Part shown: in pieces, positions 8,022 to 13,248 of the stretch
Layout of the letters: every line of letters begins with the position of its first letter
Position numbering within the stretch: the first letter of the stretch is position 1
Source of the DNA: Spirochaetales bacterium
GTDB lineage: Bacteria > Spirochaetota > Spirochaetia > DTKZ01
Assembly (NCBI GenBank): GCA_031280945.1
Contig: JAITGB010000128.1
Location: forward strand, 1 to 17,449
Direction of reading: 5' to 3'
Length of the DNA: 17,449 nucleotides
Translations under genes and position numbers: made by a program
The notes under the pieces: model-generated
Told to the model about the DNA's origin: nothing
Database searches by the model: none
The model's input: only the letters and a program-made list of their open reading frames with translations

Positions 8022-8627
8022 TTAATACTCACATGAAGCGGTATTGTCGCCGGACTTAAATGTGAGTTTCTTGATGTTGAGGGTATCTTTTAAGAGAGCA
8101 TGGAAAACCTCAATCAAATTCTCAACGGTTGCTACCTTCTTGACAACTACAAGACGGCATTCAGGATAGGCTTTTGCAATCCCGGTATCAAAGGCCGGGC
8201 CGACAGAGGTATTCCATTTTGAGCCCCCCTTGATTCCCTGCGCTTCATACACCTTCAGAAGCTCAGGAAGAATAGGGTCTTCTTTTTGTAAAATAATCGC
8301 GTGGTCAAAGTTTACCAAATATTCCCACGCATGTCTTTTAATATCGTTGCAGGCCACAACAAAACCATTTGTGCTGTTTACCTCGCCTTCCACTTCAATG
8401 GTTAGGGTTCCGGTATGTCCGTGCAGATACTGAGCCTCGCCAATATAACCCAAAAACCTGTGTGCGTACTGGATGTCGAATTTGGTAATCGACCTCAGCA
8501 CTCTTTTTTCCCCGTCCTCTGTTTTTTCTTTGAACTGCGAAGCCGGAACATGGCATACAGGACAGTGTTCAGGAGCGCTTCCTCCCGCATGAACATACCC
8601 GCATTTTGCACAAACCCATTTTTTCAT
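8022..8627 (-). CDS. Rubredoxin-like domain fused to a 6-pyruvoyltetrahydropterin synthase / QueD-like domain
   Basis: 201 aa with two parts. Residues 1-35 are a rubrerythrin-type rubredoxin knuckle, KKWVCAKCGYVHAG then PEHCPVC, with Cys6, Cys9, Cys22 and Cys25 set to bind iron (or zinc). Residues 45-201 resemble the PTPS/QueD fold: zinc ligands His56 (AHRF), His69 and His71 (HGH), the Asp108-His109 pair (FDH), and ATVENL near Glu169. By recalled alignment to E. coli QueD (KCGRLHGH), the catalytic Cys is replaced by Ala65 in EAQYLHGH, and the C-terminal pterin-binding Glu (KETCTAGCIY) falls at Gly193 in SGDNTASCEY. It is also longer than QueD (about 120 aa). Ordinary PTPS or QueD activity is therefore doubtful. 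The start ATG at 8625-8627 has GAGGAG seven bases upstream. It lies downstream of perR in the same orientation with its own control region. Confidence 0.85.
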   Translation of the reverse strand: MKKWVCAKCGYVHAGGSAPEHCPVCHVPASQFKEKTEDGEKRVLRSITKFDIQYAHRFLGYIGEAQYLHGHTGTLTIEVEGEVNSTNGFVVACNDIKRHAWEYLVNFDHAIILQKEDPILPELLKVYEAQGIKGGSKWNTSVGPAFDTGIAKAYPECRLVVVKKVATVENLIEVFHALLKDTLNIKKLTFKSGDNTASCEY

Positions 8628-8670
8628 CGTACAGTCTCCTCGTGCGTTTCAAGTCCGCCGACTTTGTATA

Positions 8671-8687
8671 AGTATCCAACTGATACT
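8671..8687 (-). promoter_or_regulatory. Inverted repeat in the leader of the rubredoxin-PTPS gene
   Basis: Minus strand AGTATC-AGTTG-GATACT, two perfect 6-base arms with a 5-base spacer, 44 bases before the start codon. It has the same arm-spacer-arm layout as the inverted repeat at 8695-8713. It may be a second operator half or a small hairpin in the mRNA leader. An SD-like AAGGAG overlaps its upstream arm. Confidence 0.4.
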
Positions 8688-8694
8688 CCTTATA

Positions 8695-8719
8695 AGTAAT
8701 CGGAATGATTACTAATATA
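8695..8719 (-). promoter_or_regulatory. Candidate PerR operator and -10 box upstream of the rubredoxin-PTPS gene
   Basis: Minus strand AGTAATC-ATTCC-GATTACT (8695-8713) is a perfect inverted repeat with 7-base arms. The overlapping 15-mer at 8700-8714 matches the B. subtilis Per box TTATAATNATTATAA at 9 of 14 positions. It directly follows TATATT (8714-8719), a 5/6 match to a -10 box, but no good -35 is seen. The same core TAATNATTCC occurs right after the -10 box of perR, so both are probably read by the same Fur-family repressor. Confidence 0.5.
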
Positions 8720-8751
8720 AGCTAAAAAAATCCCTCTCCCCTTTCTTCCGG

Positions 8752-9165
8752 CTACGCCTCCTTTTGGCAGTCAGGGCACAGTCCCTTAAAGGAAATTGTA
8801 TGCGATTCTATGAGAAAACCGCTTGCTCCTCCGGCATTTTTGTCCAAATCGTTGTAATAGGACAGGGGCATATCAAATACTTTGCCGCATTTCTTGCAGT
8901 GCAGGTGGTAATGGGAAGAGAGCCTTCTGTCGTACCGCAGTACAGAGGGGTCTGCTTCTACCGCTATAATCCGGCCTTCTTCCACCAGAATTTGCAAATT
9001 CCGGTAGACTGTTCCGAAGCTCATACGCGCTTTTTTGGACACAATTTCAAAAATTTCGCGGGCGGATAGGTGGTTGCCCTTACAAATAGCTTCCAGCACC
9101 AGTTCCCGCTGGCTGGTTGAACGTCTTACTATTTCTCTTTTCAAAGTAGTCCTATTAGGAATCAT
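8752..9165 (-). CDS. perR: PerR-type peroxide-sensing Fur family repressor
   Basis: 137 aa metalloregulator with a winged-helix DNA-binding domain (SQRELVLEAICKGNHLSAREIFEIV, recognition helix SFGTVYRNLQIL) and a C-terminal dimer domain. The structural zinc site is complete: Cys90, Cys93, Cys130, Cys133. Regulatory-site residues match B. subtilis PerR with a constant offset of six: Asp79 (D85), His85 and His87 (H91, H93), and Asp98 (D104, the residue that separates PerR from Fur, which has Glu), plus His32. It should therefore sense peroxide by metal-catalysed histidine oxidation. The ATG at 9163-9165 has no ribosome binding site, and the predicted transcription start falls next to it. Translation could be leaderless, or could instead start at the TTG at 9142-9144, which has AGGA five bases upstream. 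An operator-like site overlaps the start region, pointing to autoregulation. Confidence 0.92.
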   Translation of the reverse strand: MIPNRTTLKREIVRRSTSQRELVLEAICKGNHLSAREIFEIVSKKARMSFGTVYRNLQILVEEGRIIAVEADPSVLRYDRRLSSHYHLHCKKCGKVFDMPLSYYNDLDKNAGGASGFLIESHTISFKGLCPDCQKEA

Positions 9166-9170
9166 TATGA
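9156..9170 (-). promoter_or_regulatory. Candidate PerR autoregulatory site
   Basis: On the minus strand the 15-mer TCATAATGATTCCTA matches the Per box TTATAATNATTATAA at 10 of 14 positions. It begins two bases after the predicted -10 box of perR and covers the predicted start of transcription. A protein bound here would block RNA polymerase. It shares TAATNATTCC with the site upstream of the rubredoxin-PTPS gene. Confidence 0.5.
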
Positions 9171-9172
9171 AT

Positions 9173-9201
9173 AGTATTAACCAGTTTTATTCCCCTGTCA
9201 A
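9173..9201 (-). promoter_or_regulatory. perR promoter
   Basis: A perfect -35 TTGACA (9196-9201) is followed after 17 bases by AATACT (9173-9178, 4/6 to TATAAT). Transcription should start near 9166, one base before the A of the annotated ATG. This is the main reason to doubt the ATG as a standard SD-led start. Confidence 0.6.
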
Positions 9202-9255
9202 GCTGTTTTTGAAAAATTTCAAGAAAAAGGGGGATTTTCCGGTATTGGCGGCTGT

Positions 9256-9529
9256 GAGAGGGGCTCTCGTCTGCTTTGCCGTGCCGTGCTCTGCCCGCCG
9301 CGAAGCGGCGGGCAGGGGAGTGTAGGCCGCGCGCCCACTGGGCGCGCGGGGTTGAATGTAACGCTCCGCCGCCGGTCTTCCGGCGGCGCGAGGGGCCTTT
9401 GGTCCTCTTGCGCAAGGGCTTGGAGGGGTTTAGTTTTGCACGGAACTTTTGGTTCCGTGCAAAACCGGAGCGAAGCGCAGCCCCGCAAAGCCCGACCTCG
9501 CGCTTTTTTGCCGCAGGCAAAAAAGCGCG
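9256..9529. repeat. Array of seven hairpins between divergent promoters
   Basis: No gene is visible between the perR promoter and the ABC promoter. Instead there are successive perfect inverted repeats: 9256-9268 (5 bp, GGG loop), 9291-9315 (11 bp, GAA loop), 9327-9349 (10 bp, ACT loop), 9367-9388 (9 bp, TCTT loop), 9407-9416 (CTTGCGCAAG palindrome), 9433-9465 (14 bp, TTTTG loop) and 9499-9529 (14 bp, GCA loop). The stretch is much richer in GC than its flanks, apart from a T6/A6 block inside the last stem. Because both flanking genes are read away from it, these cannot be terminators of neighbouring genes. Open reading frames across it on both strands are Arg/Ala/Pro/Gly-rich and look non-coding. 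Confidence 0.8.
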
Positions 9530-9553
9530 GGGGTGCGCCCAAATCTTTCAGCC

Positions 9554-9582
9554 TTGACCTTGCTCCTGTGAGATATTACACT
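9554..9582 (+). promoter_or_regulatory. Promoter of the ABC importer operon
   Basis: TTGACC (9554-9559) and TACACT (9577-9582) are 17 bases apart. This predicts a start near 9589 and a leader of about 29 bases that holds the GAGAGG ribosome binding site. No PerR-like or Fur-like box is visible here, and no riboswitch-sized leader. Confidence 0.55.
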
Positions 9583-9617
9583 GCATATAGTAAAAGATTT
9601 TTATTTGAGAGGTTTTT

Positions 9618-10592
9618 ATGCGAAAAATAGCGCTGGTTTTCGCGGCGGTTTTCTTTTTTCTGACGGGCTGCGCTGCCAAAGAGGATACGTCGGTTATCAT
9701 TTATACGAGTACCGAGGATTTCAGGACTGAACACATGAGGGCGCTTCTTGGGGAGAGGTTTCCCGCCTACTCCATTACGATTCAGACCCTGTCCACGGGG
9801 AACCACGCGGCCAAACTCAGGGCCGAGGGCACGGCTACGGAAGCGGATATTGTGCTTAATCTGGAGACAAGCTACATGGAAGCGGTCAAGGATATTTTGG
9901 CGGATTTGTCCGATTTCGACACCTCGGAGTTTCTGCCTGAGCTTGTGCCGGAACACAAAAAATATCTGCCCTGGGACAAGTCCTCCGGGGTGATTGCGGT
10001 TGACAGGACGAGACTTGAATCGCGGGGCGTTTCCGCTCCGCAGGATTACGATGACCTCTTAAGCCCTGAGTACAAGGGGCTTCTCTCCATGCCCAATCCC
10101 AAGAGTTCCGCGACGGGATATATGTTTCTTGTCAGCCTTGTCAATTTGAAGGGCGAGGACAGGGCCTTTGACTATTTCGACGCCTTTGCGGAGAACGTGC
10201 TGCAGTTTACTTCGTCCGGTTCGGGGCCTGTGAACGCGCTCCTCCAGGGGGAGGCGGCAATCGCTCTGGGTATGACGCTTACGGCGGTTGACGCCATCAA
10301 CAACCGTAAGGCTTCTTTTGATATGACGTTTTTCAGAAGCGGGGCCCCCTACAATACAAGCTCCATGGGCATCATCATGGGCAAGGAAGAAAAGCCTGCT
10401 GTCCGGGAAGTCTTTGAGTTCATTATGACGAAGGTTGTACGGGACGACAAAGACCTCTACTGTCCTGAGGCTATTTTCAAAAATCAGACAAATAGCATTG
10501 ACAACTATCCCAAGGTTATTCTCTACGCGGATATGACGGGCTCGCTTGATTTGGAGCGCAAAGAGTATCTTTTATCCAGGTGGAAGTATTAG
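9618..10592 (+). CDS. ABC importer substrate-binding lipoprotein, iron/thiamine/phosphonate class
   Basis: 324 aa with a lipoprotein signal (MRKIALVFAAVFFFLTGC, lipidated Cys18). The mature protein has the two-lobe layout of family 1/FbpA-like binding proteins: VIIYTSTEDFRTEHMRALLGERFP at the start, ADIVLNLETSYMEAVK, a hinge-like YLPWDKSSGVIAVDRTRL, SPEYKGLLSMPNPKSSATGYMFLVSLV, and GAPYNTSSMGIIMGKEEKPAVREVFEFI near the end. It would sit on the outer face of the inner membrane and deliver ligand to the permease. The ligand cannot be read from the sequence: the paired tyrosines of classic ferric FbpA are not evident, so iron, thiamine, polyamine or phosphonate are all open. The start ATG at 9618 has GAGAGG five bases upstream. 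It is the first gene of a three-gene operon. Confidence 0.85.
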   Translation: MRKIALVFAAVFFFLTGCAAKEDTSVIIYTSTEDFRTEHMRALLGERFPAYSITIQTLSTGNHAAKLRAEGTATEADIVLNLETSYMEAVKDILADLSDFDTSEFLPELVPEHKKYLPWDKSSGVIAVDRTRLESRGVSAPQDYDDLLSPEYKGLLSMPNPKSSATGYMFLVSLVNLKGEDRAFDYFDAFAENVLQFTSSGSGPVNALLQGEAAIALGMTLTAVDAINNRKASFDMTFFRSGAPYNTSSMGIIMGKEEKPAVREVFEFIMTKVVRDDKDLYCPEAIFKNQTNSIDNYPKVILYADMTGSLDLERKEYLLSRWKY

Positions 10593-10615
10593 GGCGGCGG
10601 ACTCAAGGAGTGAAT

Positions 10616-11374
10616 GTGAAGCTCGATGTCCGAAACCTTGTTCATGTTTTCGGCAGGCAGGAAGTTCTGCACGGCGTGAGTTTTTCCGTCATGGAGGGTG
10701 AGTTTCTTTCCATTCTGGGGCCTTCGGGCTGCGGCAAAACGACTATTCTGCGGATTCTTGTGGGGCTTCTTGCGCCCTCTTCGGGCTGTGTATGCAAGGA
10801 CGGCGTTGATATTACCGCTTCTCCTCCCTCACGGCGCAACATGGGCATAGTATTTCAGAATTACGCCCTTTTTCAGAACATGACGGTTCTGGGGAATGTT
10901 GAGTACGCCCTGAAGTTTCACCCTGAGCTTAAAACGCGCTCGCGGGCCGTTGCCGAGGATATTATCGACCAGGTGGGGCTTTTAGAGCATATACACAAGA
11001 AGCCCCACAAACTCTCCGGCGGACAGCAGCAGAGGGTGGCCATCGCGCGCACCCTTGCCATGAAGCCGGACATTATTCTTTTTGACGAACCCATGTCCGC
11101 TCTGGACGCGGCAACGCGAATTTCCCTGCGCGAAGAAATTAAAAGGATTCAGGGCAAGTTTCATTCAACGATGCTCTACATTACCCACGACCAGGAGGAA
11201 GCCTTTGCCCTTTCGGACCGCATCATGGTTATGGACCACGGCAGTATTCAGCAGCTTGATACGCCTGAAAATATAATAGGCAGTCCCGCAAACCGTTTTG
11301 TGGAGGAGTTTGTCATAGCTAACCTGCGCCTTAAAATCAACTCCCTTGTGAAATACCTAAAGGCGGCGGAATAG
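10616..11374 (+). CDS. ABC importer ATPase subunit
   Basis: Cytoplasmic ATPase of 252 aa that powers the importer. Motifs in order: Walker A GPSGCGKT (residues 35-42), Q-loop VFQNYALFQNMTV, signature LSGGQQQRVAIARTLA, Walker B DIILFDEPMSALD and H-loop YITHDQEEAFAL. All catalytic residues are present. It resembles the FbpC/PotA/CysA class but stops soon after the nucleotide-binding domain, so it lacks the C-terminal TOBE regulatory domain. The start is taken as GTG at 10616-10618 because AAGGAG ends five bases upstream; an in-frame GTG at 10580 lies inside the preceding gene. The gap to the binding-protein gene is 23 bases and to the permease 6 bases. Confidence 0.93.
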   Translation: MKLDVRNLVHVFGRQEVLHGVSFSVMEGEFLSILGPSGCGKTTILRILVGLLAPSSGCVCKDGVDITASPPSRRNMGIVFQNYALFQNMTVLGNVEYALKFHPELKTRSRAVAEDIIDQVGLLEHIHKKPHKLSGGQQQRVAIARTLAMKPDIILFDEPMSALDAATRISLREEIKRIQGKFHSTMLYITHDQEEAFALSDRIMVMDHGSIQQLDTPENIIGSPANRFVEEFVIANLRLKINSLVKYLKAAE

Positions 11375-11380
11375 TTTTTT

Positions 11381-13018
11381 ATGGGAGGCTTGGGGAGCTC
11401 TCAGAGTTTACGGAGCTTGCGGGACAAAAACACAAGGGTTTGCGGCGCCGTGGTCAAACTGTCCTTAACCGCCTTTCTTCTTGTAACAGTTATTTTTCCC
11501 TTGATTACTCTCCTTGCGAACATGGGCCTTGCGGATTTCAGAACGGTTTTTGCCCTGCCCAAGTTCCGGGAAGCTCTTTTTAATTCAGCCATAGCCGCAG
11601 CCACAGCCTCCGCTATTTCCCTTGTCGTGGCCTATATTTTTGCCCTGTGTACGGTGCGCAGCCTCATGCCCTACCGCGAAGTTTTGAGCGTCGTCATTAC
11701 CGTTCCCATGCTGCTCCCCTCAATTTCGCAAGGCATGGGCCTCATTTTGCTTCTGGGCGCAAACGGTATTCTTACGCGGCTTTTTGGCCTTGAACACTCC
11801 ATTTACGGTTTTGGCGGCGTTGTGGCAGGTTCTGTCTTGTACGCTTTTCCTGTCGCCTTTTTGATGTTCGCGGACATTCTCAAGTACGAAGACGGCTCTC
11901 CGTATGAGGCGGCCTCGGTTCTGGGGATTCCGCGCTTTTCGCAGTTTTTTGCCATAACGTTTCCCTACCTCAGACGGCCCCTTATTTCCGTGGTCTTCGC
12001 GACTTTTACCCTTATTTTTACGGATTACGGCATACCCCTCATGATTGGGGGCCGCTTTATTACCCTTCCCGTACTCATGTATCAGGAAGTAATAGGGCTC
12101 TTGAACTTTAGCCGTGGAAGCGTGATTGGCTCTTTTCTGCTCGTTCCGGCTGTTGTCGCCTTTATCTTTGACATCGCAAATCAGGACAAAGGCAGCCAGA
12201 GCTTTGTTGTAAAAGCGCGGGAAAAGCCCAAAAACACCCTCCGCGATGCCGCATCTTTTGCCTACTGCGCGGTGAGCTGCGCGGCAATAGCCCTTCCTGT
12301 GGTGGCTTTTTCTGTTCTTGCCTTTGTAACAGCCTACCCCATCGACACATCCTTTTCGCTGCACAACATAGAGAAAACCCTGCGCATGGGCGCGGACAGG
12401 TATCTTGTCAATTCCCTCATAATCGCGCTTGCGGTTGCCTCTCTGGGCTGCGTTCTCTCGTATGTGATTGCCTACTGCACCTCGCGCACGCCGGGAAAAT
12501 CTTCGCGGGCCCTGCACCTTATTTCCATTACCTCCTTGGCCATTCCCGGCCTTGTTCTGGGACTGTCCTACGTGCTTTTCTTCAAGGGAACACTCGTATA
12601 CGGAACTCTCGCCATGCTCATTCTTGTCAACGCCGTGCATTTTCTGGCCTCGCCCTATCTCATGGCCTATAATTCTCTGGGAAAACTCAACGCCAATCTG
12701 GAAGACGTAGGCCGCACCCTCGGGATTCCCCGGTTTTACATCATAAAGGACGTACTCGTACCGCAGACACAGCGCACCATTCTTGAAATGTTCTCCTATT
12801 TTTTTGTCAACTCCATGATGACAATTTCCGCAGTCTCTTTCTTGAGTACCGTCCACAGTAAACCCGTCTCCCTCATGATGAGCGAGTTCGAAGTGCAGAT
12901 GCACATAGAAGGCTCGGCCTTTGTATCGCTCCTTATCCTCGCGTGCAACTTCGCCGTAAAGTGCCTCATCTACGGATTAAAACGCCGCCTCAAAATCGCG
13001 GAGCGCGGAGAAGACTGA
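11381..13018 (+). CDS. ABC importer permease, duplicated (FbpB/ThiP-like)
   Basis: 545 aa, about 12 transmembrane segments in two homologous halves, so one chain supplies both halves of the channel. Each half carries the EAA-type coupling loop that docks on the ATPase: EAASVLGIPRFSQFFAITFP in the first and EDVGRTLGIPRFYIIKDVLVP in the second. The two halves are joined by a basic cytoplasmic linker around KAREKPKNTLRD. The arrangement binding protein, ATPase, duplicated permease is typical of ferric iron (FbpABC), thiamine and 2-aminoethylphosphonate importers. The ATG at 11381 has no clear ribosome binding site and starts six bases after the ATPase stop, so translation is probably coupled. 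A hairpin-rich stretch follows from 13035. Confidence 0.92.
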   Translation: MGGLGSSQSLRSLRDKNTRVCGAVVKLSLTAFLLVTVIFPLITLLANMGLADFRTVFALPKFREALFNSAIAAATASAISLVVAYIFALCTVRSLMPYREVLSVVITVPMLLPSISQGMGLILLLGANGILTRLFGLEHSIYGFGGVVAGSVLYAFPVAFLMFADILKYEDGSPYEAASVLGIPRFSQFFAITFPYLRRPLISVVFATFTLIFTDYGIPLMIGGRFITLPVLMYQEVIGLLNFSRGSVIGSFLLVPAVVAFIFDIANQDKGSQSFVVKAREKPKNTLRDAASFAYCAVSCAAIALPVVAFSVLAFVTAYPIDTSFSLHNIEKTLRMGADRYLVNSLIIALAVASLGCVLSYVIAYCTSRTPGKSSRALHLISITSLAIPGLVLGLSYVLFFKGTLVYGTLAMLILVNAVHFLASPYLMAYNSLGKLNANLEDVGRTLGIPRFYIIKDVLVPQTQRTILEMFSYFFVNSMMTISAVSFLSTVHSKPVSLMMSEFEVQMHIEGSAFVSLLILACNFAVKCLIYGLKRRLKIAERGED

Positions 13019-13034
13019 AGGGAGTAAGCGCAAG

Positions 13035-13052
13035 AAAAATCATGAGGGGGGC
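13035..13052 (+). terminator. GC hairpin after the ABC operon
   Basis: AGGGGGG and CCCCCCT (13035-13041 and 13046-13052) form a 7-8 bp stem with a very small loop, 16 bases past the permease stop. No U tract follows (GAGCTCC), so it is a weak intrinsic terminator at best. Confidence 0.4.
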
Positions 13053-13104
13053 AGGCCCCCCTGAGCTCCATACCCGCCTGTGGCGTGTATTCCGCTACCC
13101 CCCA

Positions 13105-13188
13105 TGCGGGGCTCCGCCCCGCAACGCCCCGCCCCCTCCCAACCCGCGGGCCAGCTTCCCCGCGGGATTTTGCTCCGCAAAATCCCGC
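13105..13188. repeat. GC-rich hairpin cluster
   Basis: Three more inverted repeats lie between the ABC operon and the next promoter. 13105-13123 has 8-bp arms TGCGGGGC/GCCCCGCA and a TCC loop. 13143-13166 has two copies of the palindrome CCCGCGGG seven to eight bases apart. 13162-13188 has 12-bp arms GCGGGATTTTGC/GCAAAATCCCGC and again a TCC loop. The style, tight stems with triloops side by side, is that of the 9256-9529 array, though the sequences differ. Confidence 0.65.
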
Positions 13189-13208
13189 AATGATTTCCAG
13201 TCCTGTCC

Positions 13209-13237
13209 TTGCTATATCCGAAAAACAGGTCTATACT
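13209..13237 (+). promoter_or_regulatory. Promoter of the transglutaminase-like lipoprotein gene
   Basis: TTGCTA (13209-13214) and TATACT (13232-13237) are 17 bases apart, and a perfect TATAAT overlaps just after at 13236-13241. Either -10 places the start of transcription at about 13244-13248. The ATG at 13249 would then be within 0-6 bases of the 5' end and have no room for a ribosome binding site. Confidence 0.55.
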
Positions 13238-13248
13238 ATAATCTTATT

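Noticed and set aside
8571..8678. Possible 35-codon leader peptide starting at TTG 8676-8678 with AAGGAG upstream
   Set aside because: It uses a rare start, overlaps the rubredoxin-PTPS gene in another frame, and shows no run of regulatory codons. It is kept only as a weak remark in the leader finding.
8022..9165. Queuosine biosynthesis cluster built on the QueD-like gene
   Set aside because: No queC, queE, queF or preQ1 riboswitch is present nearby, and the QueD-like domain lacks the catalytic Cys.
7025..9617. CRISPR array or tRNA cluster in the gene-poor stretches
   Set aside because: The repeats are irregular in spacing and sequence with no constant spacer length. No tRNA cloverleaf with a TTC arm and acceptor stem could be traced.
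9155..9630. Several overlapping open frames of about 93-121 codons on both strands across the hairpin array
   Set aside because: High GC removes stop codons. The translations are Arg/Ala/Pro/Gly-rich on both strands at once, with no start signals, as expected for non-coding palindromic DNA.
11720..12904. 394-codon open frame on the minus strand
   Set aside because: It lies wholly inside the permease gene on the other strand. Its product is rich in His, Lys, Gly and Asn without any fold-like pattern, whereas the plus-strand frame has transmembrane helices and EAA loops.
12943..13248. Long N-terminal extension of the transglutaminase-like lipoprotein
   Set aside because: It overlaps the end of the permease and runs through the hairpin cluster and promoter. 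It would bury the signal peptide about 100 residues inside the protein.
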